Shown one piece after another: positions 14,028-20,826 of a stretch of 20,826 bases of DNA. Under the pieces are notes generated by a model. The model saw only the letters and a program-made list of their open reading frames with translations, did not search any database and was not told the origin of the DNA. The stretch is from an uncultured bacterium (lineage in GTDB: Bacteria > Actinomycetota > Coriobacteriia > Coriobacteriales > Coriobacteriaceae): NCBI GenBank assembly GCA_905214525.1, contig CAJMMN010000033.1:1-20826 (forward strand). The letters are read 5' to 3'. Position 1 is the first letter of the stretch, and each line of letters begins with the position of its first letter. The position numbers and the translations under genes were made by a program.

Positions 14028-15146
14028 ATGAATCCAAATCCCTTTAAGCCCACAGCTGGTAAGCGGCCTCCGATACTCATCGGTCGCGAGTCGGTCATCG
14101 AAGATTTTGAGGAAGGGCTCGACAACGGCGCCGGAGCGCCGGGCAGGCTCATGCTCATTACGGGAAACCGCGGCTGTGGCAAAACGGTTCTCCTGCGGGA
14201 GCTGCAACGTCTAGCCAGCGAGCGCGGATGGGCGGTTGTCTCCGATTCCGCTTCGCTTGGTTTGTGCGACCGCTTGGCCGACGCGCTTCGCTCGAATAAA
14301 CCCGTTGTGACGTCAATGGAGTTTGGGCCGTCGTTTGGCCGGATGTCGGTCGAGGCGGCGCGGGCAAAAGGCGAGACATTGCGAGGGCTGGTCAACGAGC
14401 GTCTCAAGAAGCTCGGTCCGGGCAAGGGCGTCTTGTTTGCGATTGACGAGGCACAATCGGCGTCTATCGAGGAACTGGCGGCTCTTGCCGTCCTCTATCA
14501 GCAGGTGCTCGGAGACCAGGATGCCACGGGCTTGCCCGATAGCGACCAGCGCGGTCTTGCGCTGGCGTTCGCCGGCTTGCCCAGTATGGTTGACGATCTG
14601 CTCGAAGAGCCGAGCGTGACGTTTTTGCGGCGTGCCCAGCAGCGTACGTTGGGGGCAATATCTTTGCCCAAAGTGCGCGATTCGTATATCCAGACGGTCA
14701 AAGACGCTGGTCTTTACGTTGACGCGGAGACGGCGGACCTTGCGGCGCGCAAGAGCATGGGGCATCCCTATATGGTTCAGCTGGTGGGCTATTACATGTG
14801 GCGGTCTGCTGTCCGGCGTGGCTCGCAGGTCATCGAAAGGCGCGATGTCGAGAATGGCCATGCGGATGCCGTCTCCGAGTTCTACGAAGCGGTTGACGCA
14901 CCTCTGTATTACGGTCTGCGCAGCCCTCAGCGCCTCTTTATCGAGGCTATGGCGGTTGACGAGGACAAGCCGACGCGCACGGCGGATATCATTGAACGCT
15001 GTGACCGTACCCAGAGCTGGGCGAGTAAATATCGTGCAAGTCTGATTCGCGAGCGCGTCGTCGAGGCTGCCGGATACGGCCTTGTCCGGTTTACCGTGCC
15101 CATGCTGGGCGAGTACATTCGCGATCGCATTTTATGGCATGAGTAG
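14028..15146 (+). CDS. ORC/Cdc6-like P-loop ATPase
   Basis: A 372-residue AAA+-type ATPase. Motifs: lead-in 'PPILIGRESVIEDFEEGLDN' (14-33) as in ORC/Cdc6 and STAND-like ATPases; Walker A GNRGCGKT (46-53); Walker B 'VLFAIDEAQ' (135-143), in which Glu141 is the likely catalytic base. A sensor-like segment 'ALAFAGLPSMVDDLLEE' follows, with Arg-rich 'TFLRRAQQRTLGAISLPKV' after it. The last 80 residues ('SPQRLFIEAMAVDEDKPTRTADIIERC' to the end) look like a winged helix. ATG 14028 has GAGGAGG upstream. The frame ends at TAG 15144-15146, overlapping the in-frame upstream ATG of the UvrA-like gene, so the two are likely one operon. A chaperone-like or DNA-bound ATPase role is inferred; no partner is known. 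Confidence 0.85.
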   Translation: MNPNPFKPTAGKRPPILIGRESVIEDFEEGLDNGAGAPGRLMLITGNRGCGKTVLLRELQRLASERGWAVVSDSASLGLCDRLADALRSNKPVVTSMEFGPSFGRMSVEAARAKGETLRGLVNERLKKLGPGKGVLFAIDEAQSASIEELAALAVLYQQVLGDQDATGLPDSDQRGLALAFAGLPSMVDDLLEEPSVTFLRRAQQRTLGAISLPKVRDSYIQTVKDAGLYVDAETADLAARKSMGHPYMVQLVGYYMWRSAVRRGSQVIERRDVENGHADAVSEFYEAVDAPLYYGLRSPQRLFIEAMAVDEDKPTRTADIIERCDRTQSWASKYRASLIRERVVEAAGYGLVRFTVPMLGEYIRDRILWHE

Positions 15147-15156
15147 GGTGATAAAG

Positions 15157-17652
15157 GTGACGGAACAGAAGATGAGCCCGCAGGCTATCGAGGTGCGTGG
15201 TGCGCGCGTCCATAACCTTAAGGACATCGATATTGATATTCCGCTGGGAAAGCTCGTGGGTATTGCCGGCGTGTCGGGCTCGGGCAAGAGCTCGCTGGCG
15301 CTGGGGGTTCTTTATGCCGAGGGCTCGCGTCGCTACTTGGAAGCACTCAGCACCTATACTCGACGTCGTCTGACACAGGCCGAGCACGCCCAGGTGGATG
15401 AGGTATTGCACGTGCCGGCGGCGCTCGCGCTGCACCAGCGTCCGAGCGTGCCGGGCGTGCGCTCGACCTTTGGTACCATGACCGAGCTCAACAATAGTCT
15501 GCGTCTGCTCTTTAGCCGTTGCGCCCATCACGTGTGCCCACATTGCGGGGCGCGCGTGGAGCCGAGCCTTAACGTGGCTGCAGGCCTGTCGCTCACGTGT
15601 CCGACATGCGGCCGCGAGTTCTACGCGCCGAGTGCCGAGGATTTGGCTTTCAATAGCGGCGGTGCATGTCCCACCTGTGGCGGTACCGGCGTCATGCGCG
15701 AGGTGGACGAGGCGAGCCTGGTGCCCGACGAGTCCAAGACTATCAACGAGGGCGCGGTGCTTCCTTGGGGCACACTCATGTGGGATCTGATGAAGCAGGT
15801 GGCTGGCGAGATGGGCGTGCGCACCGACGTGCCGTTTAACCAGCTCACGCCTCAAGAGCGCGACATCGTGTTCCACGGTCCGGCGGTTAAAAAGCACATT
15901 CTCTACGTTCCCAAAAACGGCGAGGGCGCCACGCCGCTCGATTTTACCTATTACAACGCTGCCTATACCGTCGAGAATGCGCTCGCCAAGGTTAAGGACG
16001 ACAAGGGCCTCAAGCGCGTGGCGCGCTTTTTGCGCGAGGGGCCATGCCGTGACTGTGGCGGCACGCGTCTCTCCGAGGCCGCACGCCATCCCCAGGTGCG
16101 CGGTATCAATCTGGCGCAGGCCGCGGCTATGACGCTGGGTGAGGCGATTGAGTGGATGCGCGGGGTGCCCGCATCCTTGCCGGCCGAGATGCAGCCCATG
16201 GCGACGGATATCTGCGATTCGTTTTTGAGCACGGCCCGTCGACTGGTCGATCTGGGCCTCGATTACCTTTCACTCGACCGCGCCGGTGCCACGCTCTCCA
16301 CGGGCGAGCGTCAGCGCGTGCAGCTCGCCCGCGTGGTGCGTAACCGATCGACGGGCGTGCTCTATGTGCTGGACGAGCCCTCGATTGGCTTGCATCCTGC
16401 CAATGTCGACGGCCTGGTAGGCGTGATGCGCGATTTGGTGGATGACGGCAACACCGTGGTCGTTGTCGACCACGACACGCGCGTACTGGCGGAAGCCGAT
16501 TATCTGGTCGAGATGGGCCCCGTTGCCGGAGCAGGCGGCGGTAATGTTGTCGCTGCAGGTACGGTGGACGAGGTCGAGCAATCGCAGGACAGCCGCATCG
16601 CCCCGTTTTTGCGCTCGGAGCCCAAGCGCTTGCGGCCGCAGGTGGCTGACGACGAAATGTTCGACCGGGGCCATATCCGCATGGCGACCGATGCCATCCA
16701 TACCGTCAAACCGCTCGAAGTCGATATCCCGCGCGGTCGCTTGGTCGCGGTGACGGGCGTTTCGGGTTCGGGTAAGACGACGTTGGTGCTCGAGACGCTC
16801 ATCCCGGCGCTCAAGGCTCAGGCAACTGGCGAGCGCCTGCCAAGCCATGTGCGTTGGGTCGATGCCGAGGGCATTGCCCGCGCAAATTTGATTGACGCTA
16901 CGCCCATCGGCGCCAACGTGCGCTCGACGGTGGCGACTTATGCCGACATCCATGATGAGCTGCGTCACGCTTTCGCCCGCACGCCCGAGGCCAAAGCAGC
17001 CGGCTACAAGGCGGGCGCCTTTAGCTACAACACTGGCGCTTTGCGCTGCCCTACGTGCGATGGCACGGGCTCGATATCGCTCGACGTGCAGTTTTTGCCC
17101 GACGTCGAGATCGTCTGTCCGGCATGTCGCGGCTCACGTTATGCAGACGCGGCTTCGCATATCCATCGCGAGGGCAAGGACGGGAGCTTACTGACGTTGC
17201 CGCAGCTCATGGACATGAGTGTGGACGAGGCCCTCGACGCCACGCTGGGACTCAAAAAGGTACAGGCGCGCTTGCAGACCTTGCACGACCTGGGATTGGG
17301 TTATCTCACGCTCGGTGAGCCCACGCCGGCACTTTCGGGCGGCGAGGCGCAGCGTCTTAAGCTCGCGAGCGAGATGGGCCGCGTGCAGGATGATGCCGTG
17401 TTTGTGTTCGACGAGCCCACGATCGGCCTGCACCCGCTCGATGTTCAGGTGCTGCTGAGTGTGTTCGACGGCCTCGTCGCCAAGGGCGCCACAGTTGTCG
17501 TGATCGAACACGACCTCGACCTTATCCGCAACGCCGACTATGTGATCGACATGGGCCCGGGCGGCGGTGACGCGGGCGGGCAAATCGTCTGCGCCGGCAC
17601 GCCGGGCGACATCGTGGCCTGCCCCGCAAGCATCACCGGCCGCTACCTATAA
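15157..17652 (+). CDS. UvrA-family ABC ATPase (class II UvrA-like)
   Basis: About 831 residues, shorter than UvrA of nucleotide excision repair (about 940) and close to the UvrA2/DrrC-like class. Two ABC ATPase halves are complete: Walker A GVSGSGKS (38-45) and 'GVSGSGKTT', signatures 'LSTGERQRVQLA' and 'LSGGEAQRLKLA', and Walker B 'LDEPSIGLHP' and 'FDEPTIGLHP'. Zinc pairs: CPHC, CPTC, CPTC in the first half, then CRDC, and CPTC/CPAC in the second. The shortfall against UvrA suggests the UvrB-binding domain is reduced. UvrA2 members are linked to DNA-damage or DNA-binding drug tolerance. The start is uncertain: ATG 15139 overlaps the ATPase stop without a ribosome binding site; GTG 15157 is chosen for AGGGTGA upstream; ATG 15172 is also possible. 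Confidence 0.88.
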   Translation: MTEQKMSPQAIEVRGARVHNLKDIDIDIPLGKLVGIAGVSGSGKSSLALGVLYAEGSRRYLEALSTYTRRRLTQAEHAQVDEVLHVPAALALHQRPSVPGVRSTFGTMTELNNSLRLLFSRCAHHVCPHCGARVEPSLNVAAGLSLTCPTCGREFYAPSAEDLAFNSGGACPTCGGTGVMREVDEASLVPDESKTINEGAVLPWGTLMWDLMKQVAGEMGVRTDVPFNQLTPQERDIVFHGPAVKKHILYVPKNGEGATPLDFTYYNAAYTVENALAKVKDDKGLKRVARFLREGPCRDCGGTRLSEAARHPQVRGINLAQAAAMTLGEAIEWMRGVPASLPAEMQPMATDICDSFLSTARRLVDLGLDYLSLDRAGATLSTGERQRVQLARVVRNRSTGVLYVLDEPSIGLHPANVDGLVGVMRDLVDDGNTVVVVDHDTRVLAEADYLVEMGPVAGAGGGNVVAAGTVDEVEQSQDSRIAPFLRSEPKRLRPQVADDEMFDRGHIRMATDAIHTVKPLEVDIPRGRLVAVTGVSGSGKTTLVLETLIPALKAQATGERLPSHVRWVDAEGIARANLIDATPIGANVRSTVATYADIHDELRHAFARTPEAKAAGYKAGAFSYNTGALRCPTCDGTGSISLDVQFLPDVEIVCPACRGSRYADAASHIHREGKDGSLLTLPQLMDMSVDEALDATLGLKKVQARLQTLHDLGLGYLTLGEPTPALSGGEAQRLKLASEMGRVQDDAVFVFDEPTIGLHPLDVQVLLSVFDGLVAKGATVVVIEHDLDLIRNADYVIDMGPGGGDAGGQIVCAGTPGDIVACPASITGRYL

Positions 17653-17654
17653 CC

Positions 17655-17689
17655 GAATGTGACAAAGGGACCGTCCCTTTGTCACATTC
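17655..17689. repeat. Palindromic AGGGAC element between uvrA-like and trmL
   Basis: Perfect 16-base arms (17655-17670 and 17674-17689) around CCG. It lies 3 bases after the uvrA-like stop, and its other arm supplies ATG TGA, the last codon and stop of trmL, on the minus strand. It shares ATGTGACAAAGGGAC with the element at 13928-13960. It may act as a two-way transcript end for this convergent pair. Confidence 0.8.
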
Positions 17690-18281
17690 CCAGAAAGCCT
17701 GTTTGGCGCAGGGCCTCGTAGAGGACGATGGCGGCGCTGTTGGAGAGGTTGAGTGCGCTGATGCGGTAGTCGTCCGGATTGACGAAGTTGCCGCAGATAT
17801 CCTGCCGAAGGATGGCCTCGTGGCTGTCCTCGGTATGCCCTAGCGATTCCTCGTGGGCTTCCCATGTCTCGGCGTTGTCAAGCGAATCGCAATCGCGCAG
17901 CATCGGGATGCGCTCGCAGCGCTCGGACTCCGCGGCAAGCAGTGGCTCGGGGATGCCTGAGCTCTCGCTGCCAAAGACCAAGTAGTCGCCGTCGCGGTAG
18001 GTGCTTTGCGCATAGGTGCGGCGTGCCTTTTTGGTCAGCAGATGCAGGCGCTCGTCGGCGGGGGAGAGGCCGTTGCGCGCAAGGAAATCCTCCCAGCCGG
18101 CATAGGTCGTCACGTCCAAGTTTTGCCAGTAGCCCAGGCCGGCGCGACGCACTGTCTTGTCGTCGAGCGAAAACCCCAGCGGCTCCACCAGATGCAGGCG
18201 GGTACCGGTAACCACGCAAGTGCGGCCGATATTGCCCGTATTGGCCGGAATCTCGGGCGCATACAGCACAATGTTGAACAT
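17682..18281 (-). CDS. trmL: tRNA (cytidine/uridine-34-2'-O)-methyltransferase, TrmL-like
   Basis: A SPOUT-class methyltransferase that adds 2'-O-methyl at the tRNA wobble base. Recognised by 'MFNIVLYAPEIPANTGNIGRTC' (1-22), 'LHLVEPLGFSLDDKTVRRAGL' (29-49), the SAM-knot motif 'LVFGSESSGIPEPLL' (101-115) and 'ISALNLSNSAAIVLYEALRQ' (174-193). The 199 residues exceed the usual 155-165 because about 45 residues (128-174, acidic and His-containing) lie between 'RIPM' and 'ALNLSNS', which are nearly adjacent in typical TrmL. The frame is open upstream to 18323, but ATG 18281 has AAGGAG 6 bases before it and matches the family start. The stop lies inside a palindrome. Confidence 0.92.
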   Translation of the reverse strand: MFNIVLYAPEIPANTGNIGRTCVVTGTRLHLVEPLGFSLDDKTVRRAGLGYWQNLDVTTYAGWEDFLARNGLSPADERLHLLTKKARRTYAQSTYRDGDYLVFGSESSGIPEPLLAAESERCERIPMLRDCDSLDNAETWEAHEESLGHTEDSHEAILRQDICGNFVNPDDYRISALNLSNSAAIVLYEALRQTGFLGM

Positions 18282-18300
18282 GAATCTCCTTGGCTCAGAA

Positions 18301-18337
18301 CGAAAAACCACCACGAAGGGCACCTTCGTGGTGGTTT
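18301..18337 (-). terminator. Rho-independent terminator after the CobW gene
   Basis: On the minus strand a perfect 15-bp stem (18337-18323 with 18319-18305, loop TGC) ends in TTTTT. A smaller hairpin (GGGCG/CGCCC) precedes it. The T run ends only about 20 bases before the trmL ATG, so trmL must either have a promoter overlapping this region or depend on read-through. Confidence 0.85.
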
Positions 18338-18374
18338 GGCGGTTACGTGGGCGGAAAACGCCCGCTTCGATAGC

Positions 18375-19505
18375 CTAGGCGCGGTGCCAGTCGGTCAGGC
18401 AGGCATCGAGGGCAGCGATGAGCGCATCCTTGTCCATGTGACGGCCGATGATGCACAGGCTCGTCATGCGGTCGCCCGTCTCGTCGTCCCAAATCTGCAT
18501 GATCTCGGGGTTCTCGTCGATAATCTTCTGCTTCTCGCCCTCGGGCGCAGAATCGACAAACAGGCCGTTCTCCATTAGGCGCATCTGGTGGCCGGCCTGC
18601 TCGAACATGTAGCACATGTCCGGATCGCCGGTCTGCCACAGCGGGCCCTTGACGCGAATGACCTCGTCGGGCCACTCCTGCTCAACAAAATTGGTGAACT
18701 TCTGCAGGTCAAACGGCTTGCGGCGGGAGTACACAAAGGTCTCGATGTCGTACTCGAGCACCTCGGGGTCGTCGTGCTCCTCGGGATGCTCCATGGCCTC
18801 GATCCAGGCGGCGGAGTTGTAGGCGCGCATAAAGTCGAAGCGGTCGGTGTCGAGCAGCTCCTCCATGGGGACCTCGCCGTTTTGGGCCTCGACAATCACG
18901 GCGTCCTTCTGCAGGCTGCGCACGATGGCCTTGAGCTCGGCAATCTGCTCAGGCGTGACGGTATCGGTCTTGTTGAGGATCAGCGTGGAGCAAAACTCGA
19001 TTTGCTGAATAAGCAGGCTCTCGATGTCGTCCTCGTCGATATCCTCGGCCAGGAGGTCGCGACCGCCGTTGAACTCGTCGTACATGCGGGCGCAGTCGAC
19101 CACGGCCACGATGTTGTCGAGCGCGAGCTTGGGCTCGCCGCCCACCTTGGCCTCGTCGCAGAAGCTCGAGATGGTGTAGGCGATGGGGATGGGCTCGCAA
19201 ATACCCGAGGCCTCGATGATGATGTAGTCGAACTTGCCCGAATCGGCGATGTCCTGCAGCTGGTTGGCCAGGTCGTCCGAAAGCGTGCAGCAGATGCAGC
19301 CGTTGGTGAGCGGGATAAGGTCGTCGGTCTCGGAAAGGCCGCCGTCAGCGATGAGGCTGGCGTCGACGTTGATCTCGCCGATATCGTTGACGATCACGGC
19401 GGCGCGGATGCCGCCGTCGTTTGCGAGGATGTGGTTGAGCAACGTGGTCTTGCCGGCACCGAGGTATCCGGTAAGCATGATGATCTTCACGGGTTTGTTG
19501 GGCAT
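18375..19505 (-). CDS. CobW/COG0523-family GTPase (metallochaperone)
   Basis: A 376-residue G3E GTPase that typically hands a metal (zinc, cobalt, nickel) to a target enzyme. P-loop GYLGAGKTT (13-21), the family's metal-binding 'NGCICC' (68-73, Cys70, Cys72, Cys73), then 'DYIIIEASGICEP' (Walker B) and 'LILNKTD' (G4). The C-terminal CobW_C domain follows ('FVYSRRKPFDLQKFTNFV' to the end), with an acidic segment 'MEHPEEHDDPEVLEYD' before it. An ATG at 19526 is in frame, but AAAGGAGG lies directly before ATG 19505, which is chosen. No zinc-uptake or cobalamin gene is adjacent, so the client and metal are unknown. A terminator ends the transcript. Confidence 0.93.
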   Translation of the reverse strand: MPNKPVKIIMLTGYLGAGKTTLLNHILANDGGIRAAVIVNDIGEINVDASLIADGGLSETDDLIPLTNGCICCTLSDDLANQLQDIADSGKFDYIIIEASGICEPIPIAYTISSFCDEAKVGGEPKLALDNIVAVVDCARMYDEFNGGRDLLAEDIDEDDIESLLIQQIEFCSTLILNKTDTVTPEQIAELKAIVRSLQKDAVIVEAQNGEVPMEELLDTDRFDFMRAYNSAAWIEAMEHPEEHDDPEVLEYDIETFVYSRRKPFDLQKFTNFVEQEWPDEVIRVKGPLWQTGDPDMCYMFEQAGHQMRLMENGLFVDSAPEGEKQKIIDENPEIMQIWDDETGDRMTSLCIIGRHMDKDALIAALDACLTDWHRA

Positions 19506-19591
19506 GTGCCCTCCTTTGTTAGACATGGCTTACAGTTGAATCTTATGCCAAACGCCTGCTCTTATACCCACGCGCCGACAAATAACACAGG

Positions 19592-19933
19592 CTACTCCCA
19601 GGCTCCCCATACGTCGGGACAATAGCCGACGGTGGCCTTCTTGCCGTTGCGCACGATGGGCTCGGCCAGAACCTGCTGATTCTCGAGCAGCTTATCAAAA
19701 CGCTGGCTGGGGGTGAGGTGCTGGATGAGTGCGAGCGTCTCCTCGTCCTTGGCTTTGGGGTTGAGCAGCTTGTCGATGCCGCCAACCGCCTGCATCACGC
19801 TCGTGAGCTCGCCCTTGCTCATCTCCTTTTCCTTAAGGTCGATAAACTGCACCTTAATGCGGCGCTCCTTAAAATAACGCTGGGCCTTCTTGGTATCGAA
19901 GGACTTTTTGGTACCGAAGATCTGCACGTTCAT
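19592..19933 (-). CDS. ArsC/YffB-like thioredoxin-fold protein lacking the active Cys
   Basis: A 113-residue protein of the ArsC/Spx/YffB group, whose small thioredoxin-fold members usually carry an active Cys near residue 10. The opening 'IFGTKKSFDTKKAQRYFKER' matches the YffB-type 'G-x-K-x-C-D-x-x-K-K-A', but the Cys position is Ser11 (codon TCC). The only Cys is Cys105 near the end ('VGYCPDVW'). The middle ('IDLKEKEMSKGELTSVMQAVGGIDKLLN') and 'LAEPIVRNGKKATVGY' are as in the family. It lies 17 bases after the flavoprotein stop, probably in one operon. ATG 19933 has only a weak GGCGGAA upstream. Reductase activity of the usual type is doubtful. Confidence 0.85.
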   Translation of the reverse strand: MNVQIFGTKKSFDTKKAQRYFKERRIKVQFIDLKEKEMSKGELTSVMQAVGGIDKLLNPKAKDEETLALIQHLTPSQRFDKLLENQQVLAEPIVRNGKKATVGYCPDVWGAWE

Positions 19934-19950
19934 TGTTTGGTTCCGCCGTT

Positions 19951-20574
19951 CTACCTGATGAAGTTGGTCCTAGCGCGATCGGCCTGGGGAGCTTCGATGC
20001 CGGCGGCCTTTCCCGCCTCGATGCAACGCAGTAGCCAGGCCATGTTTTTGCCGATGTTTCGCATGGTGGCAAGGCCTTCGGCGTCTTGGGCGGCCTCGCC
20101 CGGCATGGCACCGAAGACGTTGTTCCAGTAGGTGGATGCTACCACGGGCATCTGGTTGATGGTGAAGTACTTGTTGAGCACGTCGAAGGTGGTCGACGTG
20201 CCGCCGCGACGGGCAACGGCGACAGCGGCGCCCGGCTTGTGCGCAAAGGCCTTGCTGCCAGCATAGAATGCACGGTCGAGGGCAGAGAGGATGCGTCCGC
20301 TGGGATGCGCGTAGTAGACGGGCGAACCAAAGACAAAGCCGTCTGCCTGCTCGGCAGCGGCAATCAGCTCGTTGACTACATCGTCGTCAAAGGTACAGCG
20401 GCAATCGAGCTTGCCGCACTGGCCGCAACCGATGCAATCGCGAATGGGCTTAGCGCCTAGCTGAAACACCTCGGTATCGATACCCTCGGCGTTGAGCTGC
20501 TCGGCGACCTCGGCGAGTGCGCGGGCGGTGTTGCCGTTTGCCTTGGGGCTGCCATTGACCAAAAGAACCTTCAT
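19951..20574 (-). CDS. Flavodoxin-like NAD(P)H reductase, iron-sulfur flavoprotein type
   Basis: A 207-residue flavodoxin-fold protein of the NADPH-dependent FMN reductase group. The FMN phosphate loop is 'NGSPKANGNTA' (7-17). A dense Cys cluster follows: Cys47, Cys50, Cys53, Cys58 and Cys60 ('CIGCGQCGKLDCRC'), like the 4Fe-4S motif of iron-sulfur flavoproteins (Isf). 'FVFGSPVYYAHPSGRILSALDR' is the second FMN-contact loop. Such enzymes pass electrons to quinones, ferredoxin-linked or oxygen-defence partners in anaerobes. The frame is open upstream to 20682, but ATG 20574 is chosen because GAGGGAG lies 6 bases upstream and the family start is 'MKVLLVNGSP'. It is followed after 17 bases by the ArsC-like gene. 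Confidence 0.9.
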   Translation of the reverse strand: MKVLLVNGSPKANGNTARALAEVAEQLNAEGIDTEVFQLGAKPIRDCIGCGQCGKLDCRCTFDDDVVNELIAAAEQADGFVFGSPVYYAHPSGRILSALDRAFYAGSKAFAHKPGAAVAVARRGGTSTTFDVLNKYFTINQMPVVASTYWNNVFGAMPGEAAQDAEGLATMRNIGKNMAWLLRCIEAGKAAGIEAPQADRARTNFIR

Positions 20575-20826
20575 CACTAACTCCCTCTGCTGTCGGTGAC
20601 TTCTGCGGAGGATTATCGCACGAGCGGGCAGATGGCGTGGGGCACGATTCCAGCCCCGAGGGCCCACGGCAGGCACGCTCACCAGGTACGAGCGGGATAC
20701 GGTCCAGAGGATGTTGGAGTGCGGGGCCTCGTGCGAGCAGATTGTAAGGGGTCTGGGCAGGTCGCATTCGATGGGTTGATTTTCAATCTCAACGCAACAG
20801 CCTGAACGGACCCCGCGTTTCCGCAG
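20575..20826. other. Upstream region of the flavoprotein gene, to the window end
   Basis: A 252-base stretch without a convincing gene. It holds the flavoprotein ribosome binding site, presumably its promoter, and a Fur-like dyad at 20776-20792. Short open frames here are shadows. Confidence 0.4.
20776..20792. promoter_or_regulatory. Fur-like dyad at the window edge
   Basis: TTGATTTTCAATCTCAA has TTGA/TCAA ends and a 7-1-7 layout: TGATTTT against TGAGATT on the other strand, 5 of 7 positions. This resembles the Fur-family box TGATAAT-N-ATTATCA. It lies about 200 bases from the flavoprotein start and may serve a gene beyond the window. Confidence 0.3.

Noticed and set aside
15157..17652. Canonical uvrA of nucleotide excision repair
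   Set aside because: It is about 110 residues short, has an altered zinc region and is not next to uvrB or uvrC; a class II UvrA-like call is safer.
18588..19625. 345-residue open frame antisense to the CobW gene
   Set aside because: The opposite strand is a clear CobW GTPase with P-loop and CxCC motifs.

Overview
The window is GC-rich, densely packed bacterial chromosome. Its gene set (PrfC, Ung, RlmA-type and RsmJ-type rRNA methyltransferases, TrmL, a CobW GTPase, a chromosomal TetM-like GTPase, a second-type UvrA), GC-rich codon use and short palindromes with an AGGGAC core resemble gut Coriobacteriia, most likely Collinsella or a close relative. That placement is inference from overall character; no 16S rRNA or other marker is present. 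No insertion sequence, prophage, CRISPR array or tRNA was seen.

Layout. Positions 1-423 (minus) hold a YtrA-type GntR regulator and the first codons of what is probably its ABC-transporter ATPase partner. From 639 (plus) come prfC with a terminator, then a promoter, a candidate preQ1-I-like riboswitch and a two-gene operon: a YhhQ/VUT queuosine-precursor transporter and a short-chain dehydrogenase. A strong terminator separates these from ung and an EamA transporter (both minus). The EamA gene is divergent from a LysR regulator, which runs into a convergent MATE exporter. From 8219 to 11626 lie an RlmA-type rRNA methyltransferase, a small four-helix membrane protein (minus), an unlisted 47-residue single-helix protein, RsmJ, a small Cys/His hypothetical protein (minus) and a GNAT acetyltransferase.

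From 11931 to 17652 (plus) are a TetM/EF-G-like GTPase, an ORC/Cdc6-like P-loop ATPase and a UvrA-family ABC ATPase; the last two lie end to end and are probably co-transcribed. From 17682 to 20574 (minus) are TrmL with an unusual insertion, a CobW-family metallochaperone GTPase, an ArsC/YffB-like protein without the usual Cys, and an iron-sulfur-flavoprotein-like reductase.

The window is rich in translation and RNA-modification functions: release factor 3, an RPP-like GTPase, two rRNA methyltransferases, a tRNA wobble methyltransferase and a queuosine-precursor transporter. The most interesting signals are the riboswitch candidate, the AGGGAC-core palindromes that sit on stop codons (two of them near-identical and supplying the Met-stop end of unrelated genes), the TetM-like GTPase with an altered domain IV loop, the ATPase-UvrA pair, and the ArsC-like protein with Ser in place of Cys.
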